12,824 nucleotides of DNA from an uncultured Eubacterium sp. (lineage in GTDB: Bacteria; Bacillota; Clostridia; Lachnospirales; Lachnospiraceae), in the NCBI GenBank assembly GCA_946611445.1, contig CAMODP010000039.1, positions 1-12,824 on the forward strand. Reading direction: 5' to 3'. A program made the translations under genes and the position numbers. The notes beneath the pieces are model-generated. The model searched no databases and was not told where the DNA came from. It saw only the letters and a list, made by a program, of their open reading frames with translations. Below are positions 6,329-12,824 of the stretch, piece after piece (the first letter of the stretch is position 1; every line of letters begins with the position of its first letter).

Positions 6329-6580
6329 ATGGAGTACGATAAGAAGGTTCTCAGATGTTTTCTGGAAAAACAGGGGCAGCTCTTTCCGGAGCCCGTGGCA
6401 GACACAGAAGAGGAGGCCGCCTTTTTCCTGGAGGATGTGATGGCTGTCGTTGTCCGTTCCGCCGGGGAAGTGGCGGAGTATTTTGAGGAAGCCGGCATTG
6501 ACACGGAAGGAGAGGACATCCTGGAGGCGGCGGAGGTGTTTGCCGTCGGGGACGGCAGGTACCTGATCGTCGAGGGCTGA
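6329..6580 (+). CDS. Small conserved-looking acidic protein in the Suf-like operon
   Basis: An 83-residue, strongly acidic protein with no membrane segment and one cysteine (Cys10). It reads as helix (1-16), a short loop, EE-rich helices (25-60) and an ending GRYLIVEG that looks like a final strand. I have a memory of similar short proteins being labelled 'glyoxalase' in Lachnospiraceae, but I see no glyoxalase metal ligands and do not support that function. The start is clear: AAGGAG (6319-6324) 4 nt before the ATG. It lies 17 nt after the scaffold gene and about 50 nt before the aldo/keto reductase, with no terminator on either side, so it should be co-transcribed with both. A role as a small accessory to the reductase or the Fe-S pair is inference from position only. 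Confidence 0.8.
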   Translation: MEYDKKVLRCFLEKQGQLFPEPVADTEEEAAFFLEDVMAVVVRSAGEVAEYFEEAGIDTEGEDILEAAEVFAVGDGRYLIVEG

Positions 6581-6630
6581 ACCCTGCCGTATGAAACAAA
6601 AAACTGCGGATTTTGTATGAGGTAACAGGA

Positions 6631-7674
6631 ATGAGACAGATGACGCTGGGAAAAACAGGCATTACGGTTCCCCAAAACGCGTTTGGTGCCCTGCCGATTC
6701 AGCGTGTCACGGACGAGGAGGCTGTGAAGCTGCTCCGGCGCGCATATGAAGGCGGCATGCGGTTCTTTGACACGGCAAGGGCTTATTCGGACAGTGAGCA
6801 CACGGTGGGGCTGGCCTTTTCCGGAATGCGGGAAAAAGTGTACATTGCCTCCAAAACCATGGCGAAAACGCCGGAGGATTTCTGGAAGGATCTGGAGACG
6901 ACGCTCCGGGAACTGCAGACGGACTACCTGGATATCTACCAGTTCCACTGCGTGGACCAGTGCTGGCGGCCGGGTGACGGCAGCGGCATGTATGAGTGCA
7001 TGCTGCAGGCAAAAGAAGAGGGAAAGATCCGCCATATCGGCGTCTCTGCTCATAAGATCGGCGTTGCCAGGGAGCTCGCCGAATCCGGTCTGTATGAGAC
7101 CCTGCAGTATCCGTTTTCATATCTTGCGGGAGAATCCGAAAAAGAGCTGGTTGAGATATGCCGCCGGAACGAGGTGGGTTTTATCTGCATGAAGGGACTG
7201 GCCGGCGGACTGATCCGCAATTCAGAAGCTGCCATGGCCTTTATCCTGCAGTATGAAGCGCTCCCGATCTGGGGCGTACAGCGGGAATCAGAGCTCGAAG
7301 AATTCCTTGCCTTTATGGACCGGGAGCCGGAGCTGACGGATGAACTGCAGAAGGTGATCGCGGCAGACCGGGAAGAACTGGCCGGAAATTTCTGCCGGAG
7401 CTGCGGCTACTGCATGCCCTGCCCGGAAGGAATCATTATCAACCAGTGCGCGCGGATGTCCCTGATGGTGCGGCGCGCCCCGTCCGCGGCATGGACAAAC
7501 GCATACTGGCAGGCGGAGATGAAGAAGATTGAGAACTGCAGGCACTGCGGGAAATGCATGGAGCACTGCCCGTATGAGCTGAACACACCGGAGCTCCTGC
7601 AGAAGAATTATGAGGATTACAAGAAGATCCTGAGCGGCGAGATCAGGCCGGAAGGGAACTGGAAACCGGTGTGA
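6631..7674 (+). CDS. Aldo/keto reductase with C-terminal 2x[4Fe-4S] ferredoxin domain
   Basis: A 347-residue oxidoreductase. Residues 1-245 are an aldo/keto reductase TIM barrel with the catalytic tetrad visible: D47 (FFDTA), Y52 (AYSDSE), K75 (ASKT) and H106 (QFHCVD). Residues 250-325 hold two iron-sulphur motifs: CRSCGYCMPCP (C255, C258, C261, C264, with further C273) and CRHCGKCMEHCP (C303, C306, C309, C313). This fusion is a recognised clostridial and archaeal type ('aldo/keto reductase, 4Fe-4S'), where electrons may pass between ferredoxin and a carbonyl or nicotinamide site; the substrate is unknown. The frame is open from a TTG at 6613, but GAGG (6619-6622) 8 nt before the ATG at 6631 supports that start; MTLGKTGI at 6640 is a less likely alternative. 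It is the last gene of the Suf-like operon, closed by the terminator at 7745-7785, and a likely client of the Fe-S genes upstream. Confidence 0.92.
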   Translation: MRQMTLGKTGITVPQNAFGALPIQRVTDEEAVKLLRRAYEGGMRFFDTARAYSDSEHTVGLAFSGMREKVYIASKTMAKTPEDFWKDLETTLRELQTDYLDIYQFHCVDQCWRPGDGSGMYECMLQAKEEGKIRHIGVSAHKIGVARELAESGLYETLQYPFSYLAGESEKELVEICRRNEVGFICMKGLAGGLIRNSEAAMAFILQYEALPIWGVQRESELEEFLAFMDREPELTDELQKVIAADREELAGNFCRSCGYCMPCPEGIIINQCARMSLMVRRAPSAAWTNAYWQAEMKKIENCRHCGKCMEHCPYELNTPELLQKNYEDYKKILSGEIRPEGNWKPV

Positions 7675-7711
7675 AAAGGGATGCTTCCGCATACAGTCAG
7701 GAAAGAAATGG

Positions 7712-7728
7712 GTCCGGCAAAGCCGGAC
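7712..7728 (+). other. Perfect 7-bp hairpin between reductase gene and terminator
   Basis: GTCCGGC (7712-7718) and GCCGGAC (7722-7728) form a perfect stem with loop AAA, 38 nt after the reductase stop. No T-tract follows, so it is not itself a terminator; it may protect the transcript 3' end ahead of the true terminator. Confidence 0.4.
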
Positions 7729-7744
7729 GCAGTCTGAAGATAAA

Positions 7745-7785
7745 GTCGTGTTTCAGCCATGAGGCTGAGCACGGCTTTTCTCTTT
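7745..7785 (+). terminator. Intrinsic terminator of the Suf-like operon
   Basis: The arms 7745-7758 and 7763-7775 pair over 13 positions (two G-U pairs, one bulged T at 7751) around an ATGA loop, followed by TTTTCTCTTT. It is a classical Rho-independent terminator and ends the transcript of the four-gene operon. From here to the promoter at 7893 I see no gene; only a 33-codon ATG frame without a ribosome binding site (7809-7910). Confidence 0.88.
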
Positions 7786-7892
7786 GAAACAAAGTGCAGC
7801 AGAAAAACATGAAATACATGAGTGCCGGAGCCTGGTGTGCCCGGCCTTCATCTCCATCTGGGCTTTCTGACCTGTCCGCAGGAAGAATAGAG

Positions 7893-7921
7893 TTGCCGTT
7901 TCTTTCGTGACGGCTTATAAT
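7893..7921 (+). promoter_or_regulatory. Sigma-A type promoter for the CapA-like gene
   Basis: TTGCCG (7893-7898), a 17-nt spacer and a perfect TATAAT (7916-7921) make the best promoter in the window. An inverted repeat GCCGT (7895-7899) / ACGGC (7910-7914) spans the spacer and could be an operator. Transcription would start near 7928, leaving a leader of about 84 nt that ends in a CGGAG ribosome binding site (7998-8002). Confidence 0.78.
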
Positions 7922-8011
7922 TATACAGAATAGGCAACCATTCAGAACCAGGCCGCAAACATCAGAAAATGAAAGTGTTTTTCGGATAATAAAAAAACGG
8001 AGATACTGACA

Positions 8012-9496
8012 ATGGCAGAAAAAAGAGGATCAGGGAGAAACGGAAAGAATACGGGAACACAGAAGCAGCGCGGAAACGGCTCCAGGAGTTCTTCCGGGAC
8101 ACAGCAGTCTCTGCGCAGCCGGATCACGGGAGAAGCAGACCTCCAGAAGGCAGACAAGCTTCTGAAAAGCATGCTTCGCCGGGAAAAGCCTGTGACAGAA
8201 GATAATTTCAACAAGATCCGGAATATCATCCGCGCGCAGAAAACAAAGGCAAACAGACTCTTCTGGACCAGCACCGTGCTGGCCATCCTGCTGATTCTCG
8301 CTCTGCTGGCGGGCCTGGTCAGCAGTGTGATCCGGGGGGGCAGAAGCGGCGGCGGCGAGGCGCCGAAGGAGGAGGCGGCCGCGGAGAGCACGGCAGTGTC
8401 CTCTTCGGTCAGCGCGGCATCGGAAGATCTGCCGCAGGTGACGCCTACCGCGGCACCGCTGGCAGCGCCGGTGGATATTACCCTGGGCGTCACCGGTGAT
8501 ATTATTTTCGGGCCCCCGGTGGATGTCGCGCAGCTCTCCTATTTCCAGCAGACCTATAATCTGTACGGCGCGGAGTATTTCCTGCAGAATGTGAAGGAAA
8601 CGCTGGCCCAGGATGACCTGACGATTACGGACCTGAACACCGCGCTTTCCGACCAGAAAGCGACACGCGCTTCCGCCGCGTCATACAATGCGGCGACAGA
8701 GTATGTCAAGATTTTTGAAAACGCGTCCGTGGAGGCAGTCAATGTCGCCAACCCGCACACCTCTGACTGCGGGGATGTCGGCTATGATGATACGGTCAAC
8801 ACGCTGAATTCCAACGGGATGAAAGCCTTTGGCGAAGGCCTGTATGCCACCTGGCAGAAAGACGGGATGCAGGTCGGCCTGGCCGGAATCAATGACCCGG
8901 ATGAAGACCTGATCCGTGAGGCCGTGGACGGACTGAAGGCAGAGGGCACAAACCTGATCGTCCTTGCGTTTTACTGGGCGGAGGATTCCGGAGAGACCCC
9001 GTCCGCCGACCAGATCCGGATGGCGCACGCGGCAGTGGATGCCGGCGCGCACATCATCATAGGATACGGTTCAGAAGTCATGCAGGGCGTCGAGTTCTAC
9101 AAAAACTGTCCTATCGTATACAGTCTGGGATACTTCTGCTACGGCGGGGAATCCTATCCGACAGAATATGACACTGTGATCCTGCAGATCAAGGCAACTG
9201 TCGATGAAAACCGCAATTACAAGACGGCTGAGATTACGGCTGTTCCCTGCAGCATTTCCTCTGACGAAACCTATAATACCTATCAGCCGACGCCGATCAC
9301 CGGCGACAGGGCCGATCTGACGCTGGGTACGCTGGAGATCCGTTCGGAGGCGATTCTGGACGCGGAAGAGACGGCAGGCATAGACACTTCAGAAATGCAG
9401 ATTTATGATCCCACACCGGGCAAAGAACCTGTGACAACCCTCGGAGGCGAAGACACTACCGTGACGGATGACGGGACAGGCGAGGAGGTATGGTAA
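8012..9496 (+). CDS. Membrane-anchored CapA-fold protein with degenerate active site
   Basis: A 494-residue protein: a basic, Gly/Ser/Lys-rich cytosolic N-terminus (1-83), one membrane helix (about 84-107), an acidic Ala/Pro/Ser linker (110-152), a CapA / PGA_cap-type metallophosphatase-fold domain (about 155-440) and an acidic Thr-rich tail. The fold is recognisable from DITLGVTGDI (start), VANPHTSDCG, the A-x-x-A-G-A-H-I-I-I-G helix and QGVEFY-x-x-C-PIVYSLGYF. Most of the usual catalytic and metal positions are changed: D-L-N for N-L-E (207-209), NPH for NNH (247-249), YW for HW (321-322), GYGSEV for GHHPHV (351-356) and SLGY for SLGN (371-374). D163, N247 and H249 remain. It is probably extracytoplasmic and may bind a cell-surface polymer without hydrolysing. 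The ATG at 8012 has CGGAG 9 nt upstream. It forms a unit with the beta-CASP gene, 3 nt downstream. Confidence 0.85.
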   Translation: MAEKRGSGRNGKNTGTQKQRGNGSRSSSGTQQSLRSRITGEADLQKADKLLKSMLRREKPVTEDNFNKIRNIIRAQKTKANRLFWTSTVLAILLILALLAGLVSSVIRGGRSGGGEAPKEEAAAESTAVSSSVSAASEDLPQVTPTAAPLAAPVDITLGVTGDIIFGPPVDVAQLSYFQQTYNLYGAEYFLQNVKETLAQDDLTITDLNTALSDQKATRASAASYNAATEYVKIFENASVEAVNVANPHTSDCGDVGYDDTVNTLNSNGMKAFGEGLYATWQKDGMQVGLAGINDPDEDLIREAVDGLKAEGTNLIVLAFYWAEDSGETPSADQIRMAHAAVDAGAHIIIGYGSEVMQGVEFYKNCPIVYSLGYFCYGGESYPTEYDTVILQIKATVDENRNYKTAEITAVPCSISSDETYNTYQPTPITGDRADLTLGTLEIRSEAILDAEETAGIDTSEMQIYDPTPGKEPVTTLGGEDTTVTDDGTGEEVW

Positions 9497-9499
9497 AAG

Positions 9500-11104
9500 A
9501 TGAAACTTACATTTATCGGTGCCGCCCATGAAGTGACAGGCAGCTGCTATTATCTGGAGGCTGCCGGAAAAAAATTCCTGGTCGACTGCGGAATGGAGCA
9601 GGGAAAAAATATCTACGAAAACCAGGAGATTCCTGTTCCGGCAGGAGATCTGGATTTCGTCCTGCTGACCCATGCCCATATTGATCACTCCGGCCTTCTG
9701 CCGCTGCTGTACGCGAGGGGCTTCCGGGGACCGGTCTACACGACCGAGGCGACGGCTGCGCTCTGTGATATTATGCTGCGTGACAGCGCCCACATTCAGG
9801 AATTTGAGGCGGAGTGGCGCAACCGCAAGGGAAAACGTGCCGGGGAAAAGGCGTATGTGCCTCTGTTTACCATGGAAGACGCGATGGGGCTGGTGAAACA
9901 GATAAAACCCGTGGCGTACGAAGACAGGACACAGATCGGGGACGGCATCGCCGTACACTTCATTGATGCGGGCCATCTTCTGGGTTCCGCGAGCATCGAA
10001 CTGTTCCTCACAGAAGGCGGCACGCAGAGAAAAATAATTTTCTCCGGCGATATCGGCAACACGGATCAGCCGCTGATCCGGGACCCTTCCTATCCGGAGG
10101 AGGCGGACTACGTGGTCATGGAGTCTACCTACGGAGACAGGAAGCACGATACGCCGCCGGATTATGTGGCGTCTCTCGCAGAGGTGATCCAGAGAACCTT
10201 TGACAGAGGCGGCAATGTGGTGATCCCGTCCTTCGCGGTGGGCCGCACGCAGGAAATGCTGTATTTCATCCGGCAGATCAAAGAGAAGAACCTGGTGCAG
10301 GGGCACGGCAACTTCCGGGTCTTTGTGGACAGCCCTCTCGCAAATGAAGCCACTACCATCTTTCAAGAATACCATCACAACTGTTATGACGAGGAGGCGC
10401 AGGCGCTCATAGACCAGGGGATCAACCCCATTGCCTTCCCCGGACTGAAGGTGTCCGTCACAGCCGATGATTCCAAGGCGATCAACATGGACGAGGAGCC
10501 GAAGGTGATCATTTCCGCCAGCGGCATGTGCGATGCCGGCCGCGTGAAGCATCATCTGAAGCACAACCTCTGGCGTGAGGAGTCGACAATCCTGTTTGTG
10601 GGATACCAGTCGGTGGGAACCCCCGGACGTGCACTGGTGGACGGCTGCGACAGCCTGAAGCTGTTCGGCGAGGAGATTGCCGTGAATGCGGAGATCTGCA
10701 GGCTGGCCGGCATCAGCGGCCATGCCGACTGCGAGGGCCTGATGAAGTGGGCATCTTCCTTCCGGCAGAAGCCCCGGAAGGTATTTGTCACGCACGGCGA
10801 GGACGCGGTGACGGAGGTATTCGCGGAACGTCTGCACGACGAGCTGGGATACGACGCGTATGCCCCCTTCAGCGGGGCCGTGTTTGACCTGGCGTCCGGC
10901 GAGCTGCTGGAGACGCCGGCAGGCATCCGGATAGAGAAGGCGGTCAAGCCGCAGACGGCAAAGGCAAGATCTGTATATGACCGTCTCGTCGACGCAGGAA
11001 AGAGGCTGATGGCCGTGATCCGCCACAATGAGGGCGGGGCAAATAAGGACCTTGCGAAATTTGCCGATCAGATCAACGCGCTCTCGGACAAGTGGGACAG
11101 GTAA
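9500..11104 (+). CDS. MBL-fold beta-CASP metallo-hydrolase (RNA-processing type)
   Basis: A 534-residue cytosolic enzyme of the metallo-beta-lactamase / beta-CASP family related to CPSF73-like ribonucleases; expected to cleave or trim RNA with two zinc ions. Ligand motifs are intact: HAHIDH (H58, H60, D62, H63), AGHLLGSA (H159), SGDIG (D184), then the beta-CASP cap with the acidic ESTYGDR (motif A, 208-214), SGHAD (H408, motif B) and THGE (H432, motif C). PSFAVGRTQEML (243-254) and SASGMCDAGR (339-348) are family signatures. The last ~60 residues (about 480-534) form a charged helical extension after the catalytic core. The ATG at 9500 is 3 nt after the CapA-like stop, and its ribosome binding site (GAGGAGG, 9483-9488) lies within the last codons of that gene, indicating translational coupling. 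True RNA substrate cannot be read. Confidence 0.92.
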   Translation: MKLTFIGAAHEVTGSCYYLEAAGKKFLVDCGMEQGKNIYENQEIPVPAGDLDFVLLTHAHIDHSGLLPLLYARGFRGPVYTTEATAALCDIMLRDSAHIQEFEAEWRNRKGKRAGEKAYVPLFTMEDAMGLVKQIKPVAYEDRTQIGDGIAVHFIDAGHLLGSASIELFLTEGGTQRKIIFSGDIGNTDQPLIRDPSYPEEADYVVMESTYGDRKHDTPPDYVASLAEVIQRTFDRGGNVVIPSFAVGRTQEMLYFIRQIKEKNLVQGHGNFRVFVDSPLANEATTIFQEYHHNCYDEEAQALIDQGINPIAFPGLKVSVTADDSKAINMDEEPKVIISASGMCDAGRVKHHLKHNLWREESTILFVGYQSVGTPGRALVDGCDSLKLFGEEIAVNAEICRLAGISGHADCEGLMKWASSFRQKPRKVFVTHGEDAVTEVFAERLHDELGYDAYAPFSGAVFDLASGELLETPAGIRIEKAVKPQTAKARSVYDRLVDAGKRLMAVIRHNEGGANKDLAKFADQINALSDKWDR

Positions 11105-11187
11105 CAATGCCGTCCGGCAGGGAACGCGCCAGGACCGGAGAGGCAGGGATCTGCGGAGATCACAGGAAAAGGGAGGAAGAAAGAAAC

Positions 11188-12768
11188 ATGATCAGCTGGA
11201 AAAATCTGAATGAGCTGGAAGCATATCACGCACTGGAGAAAACGGCGCCGGTCAGGCTGGCGGAGGTGATGGCCGGGGAGAGCGGCGCATCACGCGTCCG
11301 CAGGTACAGCGTGCCGATGGCTGGCGGCCTGTCTTATAATTACGCGGCAAAAGCCGTTGATGACGATATTCTGGACGCGCTGGCAAAGCTGGCGGATGAA
11401 GCGCAGCTTACGGAAAAATATGAGGCTCTGTACAGCGGCGAGATGATCAATACCGGTGAGAAGAGACTGGTCCTGCACCAGCTGACAAGAGGACAGCTGG
11501 GGGGCGCCGTGCTGGCTGACGGTGTTGACAAGCGGGCGTTTTATAGAGAACAGCAGGACAAGATCGCGGCGTTTGCCGAAAAGGTGCATGCCGGTGAGAT
11601 TACAAACGAGGCGGGTGAGAAATTCACGACGGCCGTCCAGATCGGCATCGGCGGCAGTGACCTGGGACCGCGGGCCATGTACCTGGCGCTCGAGAACTGG
11701 GCGAAGGCAAACGGCACCTTTAAGATGGAGGCAAAGTTTATCAGCAACGTGGATCCGGATGACGCCGCAGGCGTGCTGCGTGAGACAGATGTCGCCCATG
11801 CCATTTTTATCCTGGTATCCAAATCCGGTACGACACTGGAGACCCTGACAAACGAGTCCTTCGTGAAAGATGCCCTGAAAAAGGCAGGCCTGGATCCGGC
11901 AAGGCATATGATTGCCGTGACCAGTGAGACTTCTCCGCTGGCGAAGAGCGACGACTATCTGGCCGCCTTTTTCATGGATGACTATATCGGAGGACGCTAC
12001 TCTTCTACTTCAGCAGTGGGCGGCGCGGTGCTTTCCCTGGCCTTCGGCCCGGAGGTGTTCGCGCGGTTCCTGGAGGGCGCTGCCGCCGCAGACCGGACGG
12101 CGCAGGAAAAAGATATGCTGAAAAACCCGGCGATGCTGGATGCCATGATCGGCGTTTACGAGCGCAATATCCTCGGATATCCCAGCACGGCCGTCCTGCC
12201 GTATTCTCAGGCGCTGTCCCGCTTCCCGGCGCATCTGCAGCAGCTGGATATGGAGTCAAACGGAAAGTCCGTCAACCGGTTCGGCGAGCCTGTGGATTAC
12301 GTGACGGGGCCGGTGATCTTCGGCGAGCCCGGGACAAACGGACAGCATTCCTTCTATCAGCTTCTGCATCAGGGAAAAACCATTGTCCCGCTTCAGTTTA
12401 TCGGGTTCCGCAGCAGCCAGAACGGCATAGACGTGGATATCCAGGGCAGCACCAGCCAGCAGAAGCTCTGCGCCAATGTGGCCGCGCAGATCGTCGCCTT
12501 TGCCTGCGGCAAGCAGGATGAAAACCGGAACAAACACTTCGACGGCGGCCGGCCGTCCAGCATCATCATCGGAGACGTGCTGGATCCCGCGGCACTCGGC
12601 GCGCTGCTGGCGCATTTCGAGAACAAGGTGATGTTCCAGGGATTCGTGTGGAACCTGAACAGCTTCGACCAGGAGGGCGTGCAGCTGGGCAAGGTGCTCG
12701 CAAAACGGGTGCTTGCGCATGAGACAGACGGCGCGCTCGCCGTATACAGCGAACTGCTGAATATCTGA
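11188..12768 (+). CDS. pgi: Glucose-6-phosphate isomerase
   Basis: Interconverts glucose 6-phosphate and fructose 6-phosphate, the second step of glycolysis, in the cytosol. The 526-residue product has the full family pattern: IGIGGSDLGPRAM (152-164), SKSGTTLET (211-219) binding the phosphate, the signature IGGRYSSTSAVG (267-278), and the second signature FGEPGTNGQHSFYQLLHQG (378-396). Catalytic residues are at the expected places: E356 in LDMESNGK, H387 in GQHSF, and K502 in QLGKVLA. The frame is open to an ATG at 11092 that overlaps the preceding gene; the 32 extra residues look like noise, and GGGAGG (11171-11176) supports the ATG at 11188. The 83-nt gap to the beta-CASP gene shows no clear promoter or terminator, so it may be partly co-transcribed. 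An inverted repeat follows its stop. Confidence 0.97.
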   Translation: MISWKNLNELEAYHALEKTAPVRLAEVMAGESGASRVRRYSVPMAGGLSYNYAAKAVDDDILDALAKLADEAQLTEKYEALYSGEMINTGEKRLVLHQLTRGQLGGAVLADGVDKRAFYREQQDKIAAFAEKVHAGEITNEAGEKFTTAVQIGIGGSDLGPRAMYLALENWAKANGTFKMEAKFISNVDPDDAAGVLRETDVAHAIFILVSKSGTTLETLTNESFVKDALKKAGLDPARHMIAVTSETSPLAKSDDYLAAFFMDDYIGGRYSSTSAVGGAVLSLAFGPEVFARFLEGAAAADRTAQEKDMLKNPAMLDAMIGVYERNILGYPSTAVLPYSQALSRFPAHLQQLDMESNGKSVNRFGEPVDYVTGPVIFGEPGTNGQHSFYQLLHQGKTIVPLQFIGFRSSQNGIDVDIQGSTSQQKLCANVAAQIVAFACGKQDENRNKHFDGGRPSSIIIGDVLDPAALGALLAHFENKVMFQGFVWNLNSFDQEGVQLGKVLAKRVLAHETDGALAVYSELLNI

Positions 12769-12774
12769 GATACA

Positions 12775-12818
12775 GGCAATGAGTCAAAAGGGACGTTCCT
12801 TTTGACTCATTGCCATTT
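12775..12818. terminator. Perfect 17-bp inverted repeat after pgi (probable terminator)
   Basis: GGCAATGAGTCAAAAGG (12775-12791) and its exact complement (12798-12814) flank the loop GACGTT. It starts 6 nt after the pgi stop. The T-tract after the stem is only ATTT, although the 3' arm contains TTTT. It is most simply a terminator, possibly bidirectional, or a dispersed repeat placed at gene ends. The window ends 10 nt beyond it. Confidence 0.7.
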
Positions 12819-12824
12819 AATGTA

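Noticed and set aside
6329..6580. Glyoxalase function for the small protein
   Set aside because: The His and Glu metal ligands and the length of a glyoxalase are absent.
7809..7910. 33-codon ATG frame in the reductase-CapA gap
   Set aside because: No ribosome binding site, Ser/Pro-rich composition, and it runs into the promoter spacer.
9389..11107. 572-codon open frame on the minus strand opposite the beta-CASP gene
   Set aside because: The plus strand encodes an intact enzyme with all motifs. The antisense frame has no recognisable domain and is a by-product of GC-rich codon use.
11092..11187. 32-residue N-terminal extension of Pgi
   Set aside because: It overlaps the previous gene, has no family similarity and lacks a proper ribosome binding site. 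The ATG at 11188 gives the usual N-terminus.

Overview
The window is a GC-rich, gene-dense stretch of bacterial chromosome. All ten or eleven genes I can support lie on the plus strand, with strong AGGAGG-type ribosome binding sites. Gene content and style (a two-gene SufC/SufB-type Fe-S pair, PF06541 'CmpB' membrane protein, AEC permeases, a ferredoxin-tailed aldo/keto reductase, a beta-CASP hydrolase and a clostridial-type phosphoglucose isomerase) point to an anaerobic Firmicute of class Clostridia, most likely Lachnospiraceae. This assignment is inference from protein character; no rRNA or other marker is present. There is no CRISPR array, tRNA, rRNA, IS element or phage gene.

Layout. (1) 1-1084: a hairpin with a T-tract, then an unrecognised acidic protein and a MazG-type nucleotide pyrophosphohydrolase in one unit. 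(2) 1080-1226: a gap with a perfect TATAAT, three consecutive hairpins and a strong intrinsic terminator, so a likely small structured RNA or leader. (3) 1293-4492: AEC permease, HD-domain hydrolase, CmpB-family membrane protein and a second AEC permease; the last three are tightly packed and look like one operon. (4) 4522-7785: a promoter, then sufC-like ATPase, sufB/D-like scaffold, an 83-residue small protein and an aldo/keto reductase carrying two 4Fe-4S motifs, closed by a clear terminator. (5) 7786-11104: a well-formed sigma-A promoter, a membrane-anchored CapA-fold protein whose metal-site motifs are largely lost, and a beta-CASP RNA-processing-type metallo-hydrolase. (6) 11188-12768: glucose-6-phosphate isomerase (pgi), followed by a perfect 17-bp inverted repeat at the window edge.

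How they fit together. Region 4 is the most coherent unit: a minimal Fe-S scaffold pair is co-transcribed with a probable Fe-S client enzyme. The other genes are housekeeping (MazG, Pgi, beta-CASP hydrolase) or membrane transport. I see no unmistakable new multi-gene system. The best leads are the structured RNA candidate at 1080-1226, the CapA pseudoenzyme at 8012-9496, and the small uncharacterised proteins linked to mazG and to the Suf-like operon.
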